Counted from the stretch's first letter, positions 51,768 through 60,845 are shown. The stretch: 64,000 bases of DNA from Allobosea sp. TND4EK4 (GCF_900156025.1 NZ_FTMO01000009.1:61960-125959); one strand, 5' to 3'. Numbers and translations are program-made. Notes: generated by a model not told the origin, from the sequence alone.

Positions 51768-52756
51768 GACGCGCGGCCTTTCCGGGCGTCGCGGCGGAAG
51801 GCCGACCAGCGGTGGACCGGCCACATGTCCTGGTCCTCGCCATGGCCGCGTTTGCCGTTAATCGTCCATTCGATCAGCCCGTTGCTGTCGATGAAGCTGT
51901 GGCGGTTGATGATGATGCCGCTCAGGCGCTCTCCGACAGCGTGGAGATCGCGGCCGAACTCGTCCTTAGCCTCGATGGTGATGCGGGTGACCCAGCCCTT
52001 GTCGGGATCGCGCTCGACGATGCGGCGGCCGGAGACGAGATCGCCGATCCTCCCGTCCTTGATCATGAAGCCGTAGGCGATCGGGTCGGCCTCGTCGTTC
52101 CACTTGGTTACGGCGAGGAATGCGTCGTCGGGGGAGGCGATGCCGGTCACATAGGCGCTCTTGCCGGGGCGATGCTCGGGGCGGGGGCCCCAGCTGCGGT
52201 CGCGGATGGCGTAGCAGTCGATCGGAATGGTTTCGCCGTGCAGGACGAGGCTGCCGGTGACATGCCCGAACTGGTCGAAATGGTTGAGGTTCTTGAAGGA
52301 GGAATCGCCCTTGCGCAGCGGGCGGGCCGGCATCACCGCGTCGAAGGTCAGATCGACCGTGAGGCGGTCTTCATCCGCGAAGCCGAGCTTGTAGCGCGTC
52401 AGCGGTTCCAGCGCCTTGATGCTGACTCCGGTCGGCAACGCGATGTCGGTCAGGTCCTGGTCGCGCGGCAGCCGCAGCGCCGTGTAGTTGGCGGAGTAGG
52501 GCACCTCCCACGGCACGGAGGCCGTGTTGTCCCAGATCCAGCAGCCGCCCGCGATGGTGCCGATATTGGGCCGCGCCATGCTGTAGAGCCAGCCACCGAG
52601 TTTGCGCTCGGGCGCACAGAAGGCGAACCAGGCGGTTTCGGTCTCCCACCAGCGATCGCTCATCTGGTCGAAATGGAAGCTGTCGTCCTTCGCCGTGAAG
52701 GGCGTGTCCGTTCCGGTGGCGAGCGGGGCGGTCTCGGGCATGGCGAACTCAGACAT
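51764..52756 (-). CDS. Uncharacterised lipocalin-like/AttH-CrtC-like protein
   Basis: Protein of 330 residues with no signal peptide. Many beta strands with tryptophans, for example DRWWETETAWFAFCAPERK and GGCWIWDNTASVPWEV, and DRSWGPRPEHR in the middle, are reminiscent of the double-lipocalin fold of AttH/CrtC-like proteins that occur beside acyl-CoA and terpenoid genes. I recall domains of unknown function (DUF7064/DUF7065) with this pattern but cannot verify it. Start ATG 52756 overlaps the phosphotransferase stop by eight bases. A role in binding or altering a hydrophobic substrate is a guess. Confidence 0.65.
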   Translation of the reverse strand: MSEFAMPETAPLATGTDTPFTAKDDSFHFDQMSDRWWETETAWFAFCAPERKLGGWLYSMARPNIGTIAGGCWIWDNTASVPWEVPYSANYTALRLPRDQDLTDIALPTGVSIKALEPLTRYKLGFADEDRLTVDLTFDAVMPARPLRKGDSSFKNLNHFDQFGHVTGSLVLHGETIPIDCYAIRDRSWGPRPEHRPGKSAYVTGIASPDDAFLAVTKWNDEADPIAYGFMIKDGRIGDLVSGRRIVERDPDKGWVTRITIEAKDEFGRDLHAVGERLSGIIINRHSFIDSNGLIEWTINGKRGHGEDQDMWPVHRWSAFRRDARKGRAS

Positions 52757-54140
52757 GGGTCTTCTCTGTCAAAGGCGGGAAGTCACGCGTGGCGAGGCCG
52801 CCGGACGCGGAGGCCGCCAAGGCGGCGTCGCGCGCGACGCTTCCGGCGAAGAAGCGGAGCGCGGTTTCGAACGATATGTCCCCGGCTTCGAGCCGGTCCG
52901 CCAGCGTCGCCATGCCGGCTGCGATATCGGCGGGGGGCGAGCCGAGAACGTCGGTGAGGGCTGCGCGCTCAGCGTCCTCGACGGCGTGACCGAAGCGATC
53001 GCATTCGCGCAGATACTTCACCACCTTGGCGGTGTTCTTGGCGGCCGCCACGATGGCGGGATCGCCGCTCGTTTCGGCGATGTCATGGCGCAGCTCATGG
53101 AGGACGTAGTCGAACAGGTGGCTGCGTTCGGTCTCGGGCGCTTCGAGGCTTCGCTGCGGCGAGAGGGGGGTCGCGGTGGCCTCCGCCAGGGCCGAGACGA
53201 GCAGGCGCCGGTTGAGCGCGCGCGAGACGATCGAGTTGCCCGGCAGCCCGGTTACGTTGCGGTGGCGGATGATCACCACCCGCGTCGAGACGAAGACGCG
53301 GTGGTAGCGGATCCGCGCGAGGTCGACCGCTGCGCCCGCCGCTTCGCCGTATTCCAGCAGGCGCGCGGCAAAATCCGGCACCGGCTCCATGACGCAGCGC
53401 ATCGAGAACCAGGCGAGGTCTTCCATCGGGTCGCCGGGATGGGCGAGTTCCCAATCGAGCAGGGCGGTGAGATGTCCGTCGTCGAAGAGGAAATTGCCGG
53501 GGCCGGCATCGCCATGGACGAAGACGGGCCGGGCTGTCGTTTGTGGCACATGAGCGTCGAGCCAGCCCAGCGCGAAGGCGATCAGCGGATCGCGGCGACG
53601 GGTTTCCTCATACATGGCGCGCCAGATCTGAAGCTCGGCGCGAATGCAGTCCCCGATCGTCGTCGAGGCGTCGATGCCGGGCAGCGGCGTCCTGTGCAGT
53701 GTCGCCAGAGCCCCGACGAATTCCTGCGCGATCGTGGTGCGGACCTGTTCGTCGGCGAGGCGGCGATAGTCGGCCCGGCCGGGAGCGCGCTCGGTCAGGA
53801 TCGCCTGGCTTTCGGGATGGACGGCGATGAGCCTGGGGGCGGGCACCGCGCTGCCGGCGAGCGCGCGGTAGAACTGCGCCTCCCGCCAGACGGTGTAGGG
53901 CTCGGCCGAGGGCGGGCGCGGCGGCTGGTAGCGCAGATAGAGTTCGGTTTCCGCCCCCGATGTCGATGAGACGTCGACGGCCCAGGAGCGGCAGCGATTG
54001 CCCCCGCTGATCTGCTCCCAGCGTGTGATCGATCCGCCGGTCGTCATCTCGATCCAGGCCTGCAGCTCCTCGGGCGTCGCCGGGCTGCCGGACGGGTCTC
54101 GATGCGATGCGACGGGCCGCTGATCCGGCTCTCTGTCCAC
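52749..54140 (-). CDS. Aminoglycoside-phosphotransferase-like kinase (acyl-CoA-pathway type)
   Basis: APH/choline-kinase-fold protein, about 463 residues. The catalytic loop reads FVHGDAGPGNFLFDD (HGDxxxxN) and the metal aspartate is in LLDWELAHPGDPMEDLAW, the pattern of the kinases encoded next to acyl-CoA dehydrogenases rather than of antibiotic-resistance enzymes. About 150 extra residues follow the kinase core. GTG 54140 has GAGGAAA upstream; a TTG at 54188 is the only longer start and is weak. It is the first gene of a ten-gene minus-strand operon down to livF and diverges from the MaoC operon. Confidence 0.82.
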   Translation of the reverse strand: MDREPDQRPVASHRDPSGSPATPEELQAWIEMTTGGSITRWEQISGGNRCRSWAVDVSSTSGAETELYLRYQPPRPPSAEPYTVWREAQFYRALAGSAVPAPRLIAVHPESQAILTERAPGRADYRRLADEQVRTTIAQEFVGALATLHRTPLPGIDASTTIGDCIRAELQIWRAMYEETRRRDPLIAFALGWLDAHVPQTTARPVFVHGDAGPGNFLFDDGHLTALLDWELAHPGDPMEDLAWFSMRCVMEPVPDFAARLLEYGEAAGAAVDLARIRYHRVFVSTRVVIIRHRNVTGLPGNSIVSRALNRRLLVSALAEATATPLSPQRSLEAPETERSHLFDYVLHELRHDIAETSGDPAIVAAAKNTAKVVKYLRECDRFGHAVEDAERAALTDVLGSPPADIAAGMATLADRLEAGDISFETALRFFAGSVARDAALAASASGGLATRDFPPLTEKTHV

Positions 54141-54203
54141 CCTGACGTTTCCTCTTGGTCGTTGCCGGCACGATAAGAGGCTCGACAATGTCGCGCAACT
54201 AAA

Positions 54204-54215
54204 TTATTAGACCAA
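54204..54215. promoter_or_regulatory. Candidate FCD/GntR operator between two divergent catabolic operons
   Basis: TTATTAGACCAA shows one good half-site (GACCA, i.e. TGGTC on the other strand) and AT-rich flanks similar to the site at 41232-41243. It lies between the minus-strand operon starting at 54140 and the plus-strand operon starting at 54251. Confidence 0.4.
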
Positions 54216-54250
54216 AAAAAAGAGCGATGATTAAAGGGCGGACCGAGCCG

Positions 54251-54709
54251 ATGGCAGGCCTCTATTTCGACGACCTCAGCGTGGGGCAGGTGTTCCGGCA
54301 CGAGATCCGGCGCACGATTACCGAGACGGACAATGTCTGGTTCAGCGCGATCACGCACAACCCGGCCTATCTCCATCTCGACGAGGAATACTGCCGCAAC
54401 GAGACCGAGTTCGCCCAGCGGCTGGTCAACAGCGCCTTCACGCTGGGCCTGATGGTCGGCATCTCGGTCGGCGACACCACGCTGGGCACGGCGGTGGCCA
54501 ATCTCGGCTGGGACGAGGTGCGTTTTCCCAAGCCGCTCTTCCACGGCGACACGATCCGTGTCGAAACCGAGGTGGTGGAACTGCGCGAGAGCCGCTCGCG
54601 ACCCGAAGCGGGGATCGTCGTCTTCCTGCACCGCGCCTTCAACCAGCGGAACGAGCTCGTCGCGCATTGCAAGCGCTCCGGCCTGCAGCGCCGGAGGCCC
54701 GCGGCATGA
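54251..54709 (+). CDS. MaoC-family acyl-CoA hydratase (RipB / mesaconyl-CoA hydratase type)
   Basis: Hot-dog-fold hydratase of 152 residues. The active-site region reads [16 protein letters not shown] and is followed by [20 protein letters not shown] and [17 protein letters not shown], a combination typical of the mesaconyl-CoA/itaconyl-CoA hydratase subgroup, which lacks the TGD of ordinary R-hydratases. ATG 54251 fits the family start ([13 protein letters not shown]); ATG 54227 would add eight residues. Its stop overlaps the CitE-like gene, and the CoA transferase is third, the RipB, RipC, RipA set known for itaconate breakdown. The substrate is an inference. Confidence 0.87.
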   Translation: MAGLYFDDLSVGQVFRHEIRRTITETDNVWFSAITHNPAYLHLDEEYCRNETEFAQRLVNSAFTLGLMVGISVGDTTLGTAVANLGWDEVRFPKPLFHGDTIRVETEVVELRESRSRPEAGIVVFLHRAFNQRNELVAHCKRSGLQRRRPAA

Positions 54710-55599
54710 GCCTGCGCTCCTTCCTGTTCGTTCCGGGCGACAGCGAGAAGAAGCTCGCCAAGGGCGCGGGCTCCGGCGCTGATGCGCTGATCCTCGATCT
54801 GGAGGATTCCGTCGCCCCCTCCCGCAAGGCCCTCGCGCGTGACATGGTGCGGGACTATCTCGCGGCGCCTCGGACCAGCGGTGCGGAACTCTGGGTGCGG
54901 ATGAACCCGCTGGCGGATGGCGGCCTCGACGATCTGGCCTCCGTGGTGCGGGCGGCGCCCGACGGCATCGTCGTTCCCAAGGTCGACGGCCCCGGCGATC
55001 TGCTGCGGATCGGGCATTATCTAGACGCGCTCGAAAAGCGCGACGGCAACAGCCGGGAAATCCGCCTCCTGCCGGTCGCGACCGAGACGCCGCGCGCCCC
55101 GTTCGGCCTGGCGCACTACCACGACACACAGTTGCCGCGGCTCTACGGCATGACCTGGGGTGCCGAGGATCTCAGCACCGCCGTCGGCGCCAGCACCAAC
55201 CGCGACACGAGTGGACAATGGGCCTTCACCTACAGGATGGTGCGCTCGCAATGCCTGCTCGCCGCCAAGGCCTGCGGCGTCGCAGCGATCGAGACGCTTT
55301 ACGCTGATTTTCGCGATGATGCGGGCTTGCGGGCCGATTGCGCCGAGGCCTCGCGCGAAGGCTTCACCGGGCGCATCGCGATCCATCCCGATCAGGTTGC
55401 CGGCATCAACGAAGCGTTTTCGCCGTCGCAGGCCGAGATCGCGCATGCGCAGCGCGTCGTCGCCGCCTTCTGCGAAAATCCCGGCGTCGGCGTCGTCGGT
55501 CTCGACGGCAAGATGCTCGACATCCCGCATCTGCGGCAGGCCCAGCAGGTACTCGCGCGCAAGGCAGCCATCGCGGCGCGCAGCGGAGAGGCCGCATGA
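54706..55599 (+). CDS. HpcH/HpaI-family CitE-like acyl-CoA lyase (RipC type)
   Basis: TIM-barrel lyase of 297 residues. [17 protein letters not shown] opens the protein, [12 protein letters not shown] carries the metal-binding acid region, RMNPLADGG follows, [13 protein letters not shown] is the CitE-like loop, and [13 protein letters not shown] is the conserved end. Relatives cleave malyl-, methylmalyl- or citramalyl-CoA, giving acetyl- or propionyl-CoA plus glyoxylate or pyruvate. ATG 54706 overlaps the hydratase stop and its own stop overlaps the CoA-transferase start, so all three are translationally coupled. Confidence 0.9.
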   Translation: MSLRSFLFVPGDSEKKLAKGAGSGADALILDLEDSVAPSRKALARDMVRDYLAAPRTSGAELWVRMNPLADGGLDDLASVVRAAPDGIVVPKVDGPGDLLRIGHYLDALEKRDGNSREIRLLPVATETPRAPFGLAHYHDTQLPRLYGMTWGAEDLSTAVGASTNRDTSGQWAFTYRMVRSQCLLAAKACGVAAIETLYADFRDDAGLRADCAEASREGFTGRIAIHPDQVAGINEAFSPSQAEIAHAQRVVAAFCENPGVGVVGLDGKMLDIPHLRQAQQVLARKAAIAARSGEAA

Positions 55600-56876
55600 C
55601 AGCGGTCGGCACCCCCGCCATCTCGACGCATGTGGCGCACCGTGTCGGGAATCCGGCGGGGCTCGCCCGGCTGATGAGGAGCGGCGAGCGCATCTTCCTA
55701 CCGGGCTCCGGTGCCGAGGTTCCTGCGCTCACCGAAGCACTGTTCACGAACATGGCGCCGGCGCTCGACATCACCGCGAGCTTCGTGCCGGGCATCAATG
55801 CCGTTCCGGTCGACAGCCTGCCGGTGGGAGCGCGCTATACCAGCAGCTTCGCGCAGGCCTCGCCGCGCGGTACGCAAGGGGCAGGGTGGTTCCGACACCT
55901 GCCGCTGTCCTATGGCGGCTTCGCCGCCTATCTCTCGCGGCAGGACTTCGACGTCGGCATCGTCCACGTCTCCCCGCCCGATGCGAGCGGCCTGTGTTCG
56001 TTCGGGATCGCCGTCGAGTTCATGCCGGTCGTGCTGCGCAACTGCCGGCGCGTCTTCGCCGTGATCAACCCGCGCATGCCGCGGATTTCCGGCTCCGCGG
56101 TCTTCGATCTCGCCATGGCCGATGCCATCGCCGAAACGGACGCGCCGCTGTCCGAGTACGATGTCGGCGCGCCCACGGCGCAGGCCTCCCGGATCGCCGC
56201 CCATGTCGCTGCCTTCGTCGAGGACGGAGCGACGCTGCAGGTCGGCCTCGGCAAGACGCCCGATGCGCTGATGCGCCTTGTGGCGGATCGGCGCGAGCTG
56301 CGCTTGCATTCCGGCATGCTGTCGGACGCCGCCCGCATTCTCGCCGAAAGCGGAAGCCTCGACGCCCGCCGGCCCTCGGTCAGCTGCGTCCATGTCGGCA
56401 CTGCGCGCTATTATGACTGGCTGGCCGGGCGCGACGATTTCCAGGTTCGCGGCTGCGACTTCACCCATGCTCCCGCGGTGCTCGCCGGCCTCGAGCGGCT
56501 GGTCGCGGTGAACGCGGCGTTCGAGGTCGATCTCTTCGGGCAGGCCAATCTCGAAATGTTGGACGGCCGGATGATGAGCGGTGTCGGCGGCGCGGCCGAT
56601 TTCGCCCATGCCGCGAGCCTCAGCCCGGACGGCGTCAGCATCGTCGCACTGCCGGCAACGGCCGGGCGCAGCGGCGCCTCGCGCGTCGTGCCGCGGCTCG
56701 GCGGCATCTGCTCGCTCCCACGCCATGCGGTCGATGTCGTCGTCACCGAATATGGCGCTGCCGACCTGCGCGGCGCGACCGTGATCGAGCGCGCCGAACG
56801 CCTCGTCGCCATTGCGGCGCCCGATCACCAGTCCGAGCTGCAGGACGCCTGGAAGGAGATCGCGGCCCGCTTCTGA
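55596..56876 (+). CDS. Acetyl-CoA hydrolase/transferase family CoA transferase (Cat1/RipA type)
   Basis: Class I CoA transferase of 426 residues. Family blocks are LKTPDALMRLV-like LGKTPDALMRLVADR, HSGMLSDAARILAESG, GVGGAADFAHAASLSP and the end VVTEYGAADLRGATVIERAERL. Members move CoA from succinyl- or acetyl-CoA to acids such as 4-hydroxybutyrate or itaconate. As third gene behind the MaoC-type hydratase and the CitE-like lyase it would activate the acid that those enzymes hydrate and cleave. ATG 55596 overlaps the lyase stop. Confidence 0.9.
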   Translation: MTAVGTPAISTHVAHRVGNPAGLARLMRSGERIFLPGSGAEVPALTEALFTNMAPALDITASFVPGINAVPVDSLPVGARYTSSFAQASPRGTQGAGWFRHLPLSYGGFAAYLSRQDFDVGIVHVSPPDASGLCSFGIAVEFMPVVLRNCRRVFAVINPRMPRISGSAVFDLAMADAIAETDAPLSEYDVGAPTAQASRIAAHVAAFVEDGATLQVGLGKTPDALMRLVADRRELRLHSGMLSDAARILAESGSLDARRPSVSCVHVGTARYYDWLAGRDDFQVRGCDFTHAPAVLAGLERLVAVNAAFEVDLFGQANLEMLDGRMMSGVGGAADFAHAASLSPDGVSIVALPATAGRSGASRVVPRLGGICSLPRHAVDVVVTEYGAADLRGATVIERAERLVAIAAPDHQSELQDAWKEIAARF

Positions 56877-56903
56877 AGCCGCGACGACAACAAGGACAGG
56901 GAC

Positions 56904-57836
56904 ATGAAACGCGCCGAAAAGGTCATCATCAGCTGCGCCATTACCGGGTCGATCCACACGCCCAGCATGTCGCCGCATCTGCCCGTGACGCCGGACCAGA
57001 TCGCCGACGCCGCCATAGGGGCCGCGAGGGCCGGTGCGGCGATCCTGCATCTGCATGCGCGCGATCCGCAGACCGGCCGGCCGACCCAAAGTCCGGAAGT
57101 GTTCAAGCAGTTCCTGCCGGCGATCAGGCAAGGCTGCGACGGCATCGTCAACATCACCACCGGCGGCGGCCTCGGCATGACGCTGGACGAGCGGCTGGCG
57201 GCGGCGAAATGGGCCAGGCCCGAGATCGCCTCGATGAATATGGGCTCGCTCAACTTCAACATCTCGGGCGCGAGCGGGCGCATCCAGTCGTTCAAGAACG
57301 ACTGGGAGCAGCCCTATCTGGAGATGACGAAGGACTTCATCCTGTCCAACACCTTCACACAGATCGAGCGCGGCATGACCGAGCTGGGCGCGCTCGGCAC
57401 GCGTTTCGAGTTCGAGTGCTACGACGTCGGCCATCTCTACAACCTCGCGCATTTCGCCGAGCGCGGGCTGGTGAAGCCGCCCTTCTTCGTCCAGGCGATC
57501 TTCGGCATCCTCGGCGGCATCGGGCCCGAGCCCGAGAACCTGATGCATATGAAGGCGACGGCCGACCGGCTGTTCGGCAACGACTATTATCTCTCGATCC
57601 TGGCGGCCGGGCGCCATCAGCTGCCCTTCGTCACCATGGGCGCGATCCTCGGCGGGAATGTCCGCGTCGGGCTGGAGGACAACCTCTACCTCGGCAAGGG
57701 CGAGCTCGCGCCGTCCAATGCCGACCAGGTCGCCAAGATCCGCCGCATCCTCGAGGAGCTGTCGCTCCAGATCGCCACGCCCGACGATGCCCGCCGCATG
57801 CTCGGCACCAAGGGCGCAGCGAATGTCGGCTTCTAG
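56904..57836 (+). CDS. BKACE-family beta-keto acid cleavage enzyme
   Basis: TIM-barrel enzyme of 310 residues (formerly DUF849; type member Kce). VIISCAITGSIHTPSMSPHLPVTP opens it (shown here only as landmark around residues 7-30), zinc ligands are in ILHLHARDP, and NITTGGG is the following substrate loop; FGILGGIGP comes later. The family condenses a beta-keto acid with acetyl-CoA and splits it to acetoacetate and a new acyl-CoA. In this operon it may release an acyl-CoA from a beta-keto acid produced by the neighbouring oxidations. It lies 27 bases behind the CoA-transferase gene. Confidence 0.93.
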   Translation: MKRAEKVIISCAITGSIHTPSMSPHLPVTPDQIADAAIGAARAGAAILHLHARDPQTGRPTQSPEVFKQFLPAIRQGCDGIVNITTGGGLGMTLDERLAAAKWARPEIASMNMGSLNFNISGASGRIQSFKNDWEQPYLEMTKDFILSNTFTQIERGMTELGALGTRFEFECYDVGHLYNLAHFAERGLVKPPFFVQAIFGILGGIGPEPENLMHMKATADRLFGNDYYLSILAAGRHQLPFVTMGAILGGNVRVGLEDNLYLGKGELAPSNADQVAKIRRILEELSLQIATPDDARRMLGTKGAANVGF

Positions 57837-57846
57837 GGAGAGCCCG

Positions 57847-58878
57847 ATGCCGACCGAGATCCCCGCCTATTCGACCCCGAGCCGGAACCGGCAGGTCCTG
57901 CTGACGACGCGCCCGGCCGGCGTGCCGCAGGCGAGCGACTTCACGCTCGGCTCCTCCGACGTACCGAGGCCCGCCGAGGGCAAGTTCCTCGTCCGCAACA
58001 TCTATCTCTCGGTCGACCCCGCGCAGCGCGGCTGGGCCTCGTCGGAGGCCAATTATTCGGCGCCCGTTCCGCTGGGCGGGCCGATGCGGGCGCTGGCGGT
58101 CGGCGTCGTCACCGAAAGCCGCCATCCGGATTTCGCCGAGGGCGAGTTCCTCTATGGCTGGTTCGGCTGGCAGGACTATGCCGTCGCCACCCCGCAGCAG
58201 GTCATCCTGCGCGCGACGCAGAACCTGCCGCTGACCGCTTTCGGGAGCCTGCTCGGCATCAACGGAATCACCGCCTATCTCGCCTTGACCGAACTCGGCC
58301 GGCCGAAGGCGGGCGATACGCTGGTTGTCTCCACCGCCGCAGGGTCTGTCGGCAGCTTCGTCGGGCAGATCGGCAGGAGCCTCGGCTGCCGCTGCGTCGG
58401 GTTGACGGGGGACGACCGCAAGGTCGGTCTCTGCACCGGGCGCTACGGCTATGAGGCGGCGATCAACTACAAGTCCGGTGCCCTCGACGAGGCGCTGGCC
58501 GCAGCGGTTCCGGATGGTGCAAACGTCTATTTCGACAGCACCGGCGGCCCGATCCTCGACACCGTGCTGCGGCGCATGGTGGTAGGCGGCCGGATCGTCC
58601 AGTGCGGCACGGCCTCGATCGGCTCGTGGAATCCGTTGCCGACGGGCCCGCGCAACGAGCGCGAGATCCTGACGCGCCGGCTGGTCTGGAGCGGCTTCGT
58701 CATCTTCGACCATATGGCGCGCTATGCCCAGGCCGCCGACGAGATGGCCCGCCTGCATCAGGCCGGAACGCTCGGCTTCGACACCGATCTGGCAGATGGC
58801 ATCGAGCACGCGCCCGGCGCCATCGCCTCGCTCTATGCCGGCGAGAACCTCGGCAAGAAGCTGATCTTCATCGGCTGA
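57847..58878 (+). CDS. NADP-dependent MDR oxidoreductase (PTGR/CurA-like)
   Basis: Zinc-free medium-chain reductase of 343 residues in the leukotriene B4 dehydrogenase/CurA branch. LSVDPAQRGW near residue 55 and the cofactor motif AAGSVGSFVGQIGRSLGCR with GLTGDDRK identify it. These enzymes usually reduce alpha,beta-unsaturated carbonyls with NADPH. ATG 57847 lies ten bases behind the BKACE stop. It may reduce or saturate an intermediate before or after the acyl-CoA dehydrogenase step. Confidence 0.9.
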   Translation: MPTEIPAYSTPSRNRQVLLTTRPAGVPQASDFTLGSSDVPRPAEGKFLVRNIYLSVDPAQRGWASSEANYSAPVPLGGPMRALAVGVVTESRHPDFAEGEFLYGWFGWQDYAVATPQQVILRATQNLPLTAFGSLLGINGITAYLALTELGRPKAGDTLVVSTAAGSVGSFVGQIGRSLGCRCVGLTGDDRKVGLCTGRYGYEAAINYKSGALDEALAAAVPDGANVYFDSTGGPILDTVLRRMVVGGRIVQCGTASIGSWNPLPTGPRNEREILTRRLVWSGFVIFDHMARYAQAADEMARLHQAGTLGFDTDLADGIEHAPGAIASLYAGENLGKKLIFIG

Positions 58879-58910
58879 TCGACGGCCCAAACGCCATTCC
58901 GGAGAGCATC

Positions 58911-60077
58911 ATGGATATCCAGCTCAGCGAAGAGCAGAAGGCGATCGACCAGAGCGTGCGCGAGATCTGCGCCGAATTCGACGACGATTACTGGACCCGC
59001 TGCGAGGAGGAGAGCACCTTCCCGCATGAATATTACCGGTTGATGGCGCAGAACGGCTGGCTCGGCATCACCATGCCGGAGGAGGTCGGCGGCGCGGGGC
59101 TCGGCGTCACCGAAGCCGCGATTATGATGCATGCCGCCACGTCCAGCGGCGGTGGCTACTCGGCGGCCTCCGCCATCCATATCAACCTGTTCGGGCCCCA
59201 TTCCATCGTCGTCCATGGCTCGAAAGAGCAGAAGCAGCGCTGGCTCGTGCCTCTCGTGAAAGGCGAGCAGAAGGCCTGTTTCGGCGTGACCGAGCCCGAT
59301 GCCGGGCTGGACACCACCAGCATCAAGACCTTCGCGACCAAGGTGCAGGGTGGATACATCGTCCATGGCCGCAAGATGTGGACCTCGACGGGGCAGGTCG
59401 CCGATAAGATCCTGCTGCTGACCCGCACCACCGCCAAGGAGGACAGCCGCAAGCCTACGCAGGGCATGACGCTGTTCTATACCGATCTCGATCGGACCAA
59501 ATGCGAGGTGCGCCGCATCCGCAAGATGGGCCGCAATGCGGTGGATTCGAACGCGGTCTTCATCGACGGGCTGTTCATCCCGGACGAAGACCGGATCGGC
59601 GAGGAGGGCAGGGGCTTCGAGTACCTCCTCGACAGCCTCAACCCGGAGCGTATCCTGGTCGGAATCGAGGCGGTGGGACTGGGTCGCGACGCGCTGAACC
59701 GGGCAGCGCAATACGCCAAGGACCGCGTCGTTTTCGGCCGCCCGATCGGCAAAAACCAAGGCATCCAGCATCCGCTGGCGGAAGCTTGGACTTATCTGGA
59801 ATCAGCATATTGGATGCTGATGCGGGCTGCATGGCTCTACGACAACGGCCAGCCCTGCGGGGCGGAGGCCAATGCCGGCAAATTCCTGGGCGCCCGCGCG
59901 GCCTTCGATGCCGCGACTAGGTCGGTCATGACCCATGGCGGCATGGGCTATGCCCGCGAATATCAGGTCGAGCGACTCTTCCGGGAATCGATTCTGCCGC
60001 GGATCGCGCCCGTAACGGAGCAACTGATCCTGTCCTTCATCGCAGAGCGGGTTCTGGGCCTGCCAAAATCGTACTAA
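58911..60077 (+). CDS. Acyl-CoA dehydrogenase
   Basis: FAD-dependent dehydrogenase, 388 residues, with the three-part fold: helical N-terminus (MPEEVGGAGLG), beta domain (CFGVTEPDAGLDTTSIKT) and C-terminal helices (THGGMGYAREYQVERLFRES). It introduces a 2,3-double bond into an acyl-CoA and passes electrons to ETF. It is the last gene of the plus-strand operon. The sequence right after the stop changes to transposase fragments, so anything further downstream in the operon may have been lost. Confidence 0.94.
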   Translation: MDIQLSEEQKAIDQSVREICAEFDDDYWTRCEEESTFPHEYYRLMAQNGWLGITMPEEVGGAGLGVTEAAIMMHAATSSGGGYSAASAIHINLFGPHSIVVHGSKEQKQRWLVPLVKGEQKACFGVTEPDAGLDTTSIKTFATKVQGGYIVHGRKMWTSTGQVADKILLLTRTTAKEDSRKPTQGMTLFYTDLDRTKCEVRRIRKMGRNAVDSNAVFIDGLFIPDEDRIGEEGRGFEYLLDSLNPERILVGIEAVGLGRDALNRAAQYAKDRVVFGRPIGKNQGIQHPLAEAWTYLESAYWMLMRAAWLYDNGQPCGAEANAGKFLGARAAFDAATRSVMTHGGMGYAREYQVERLFRESILPRIAPVTEQLILSFIAERVLGLPKSY

Positions 60078-60117
60078 GCCGTGCTCTCCAGCTTCGAATG
60101 GCCGAGCAGGAGCTGGC

Positions 60118-60336
60118 ATGCTCGCAAGTTGCCGGTTCGCTTACCCACCGGCCACGACCCTACGTAGGCCGGAAGGTCGCTCGTCTCCTCGGTTGGGAGA
60201 TCGCTATCTGAGACGGCTGATCATCGTGGGCATGACCTCGCTGGTTCGGCGAGCGCGGACCCAACCAAACTCGGTCGACCCGCGGATCGCGCAAACCCGC
60301 CCGGGTCGTAACCGTCGCGGCTGGCCTTCATGGCCC
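60118..60336 (+). mobile_element. IS110-family transposase C-terminal remnant
   Basis: GDRYLRRLIIVGMTSLVRRAR and the surrounding frame match the end of IS110/IS1111-type transposases (GDRYLRRLLVxGA...). The upstream part RPRPYVGRK, which corresponds to the TPRxxSxGGK block, is in another frame, and the downstream part also shifts frame. Only a decayed fragment is present; no ends could be marked. The following 300 bases (60340-60640) hold no recognisable gene. Confidence 0.6.
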
Positions 60337-60640
60337 GACGCCTCATCGGCTTGCTTCTCTCAAGCGCTCCGCGCCAATTCCAGACATCGGTCTTCTGTCC
60401 AAAAGCGGACGAATGCTAGCGAATGATGCTCCGAGTGACGCTCGGCCTGTGCATGACACGTTCGAAGGATCGAGACCTTCGCCAGGCGCTTCATCGCGAC
60501 ATTCAGATAGGGCTCGGCTATCAGGGCCTGAGCGCATGGGGGCCCACTTTTGCGGAACCTTCTTGAGACCGGTTATCGGCTGCTGGAAACATCGCAAGTA
60601 CACCGGCAGCAGAGGCCAACCGCTGGATCGCTAGCAGGCC

Positions 60641-60836
60641 ATGCGCATCTTTGTGAACATGGCGGAGACCGCAAGCTCTTCGGAAAGCGCGCGTCAGTTG
60701 CATGTGAGAGCGCCGCCGTAACCCGTTCAGTCGCGGCTTTAGAAGACGGCATCGGCGCGCGTTTGTTCGTGCGCACGTTCCGGTCCGTGAAACTCACCGA
60801 AGCCGGCGACCGCTGCTTCGACGATTGCCGTAAAAT
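60641..60836 (+). pseudogene. LysR-family regulator fragment with frameshift
   Basis: ATG 60641 opens MRIFVNMAETASSSESARQLHV, a LysR N-terminus, but soon meets a stop. The continuation AAVTRSVAALEDGIGARLFVRT and VKLTEAGDRCFDDCRKI is in a second frame. These are the complete LysR helix-turn-helix and the start of its linker; the effector domain is absent, replaced by an IS1182-type fragment. It is a relic. Confidence 0.8.
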
Positions 60837-60845
60837 CCCTTCGGA

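Noticed and set aside
52749..54140. APH-type kinase as an antibiotic-resistance gene
   Set aside because: The HGDAGPGNFLFDD and DWELAHPGDPMEDLAW motifs and the acyl-CoA operon context match the catabolic kinase group, not aminoglycoside-modifying enzymes.
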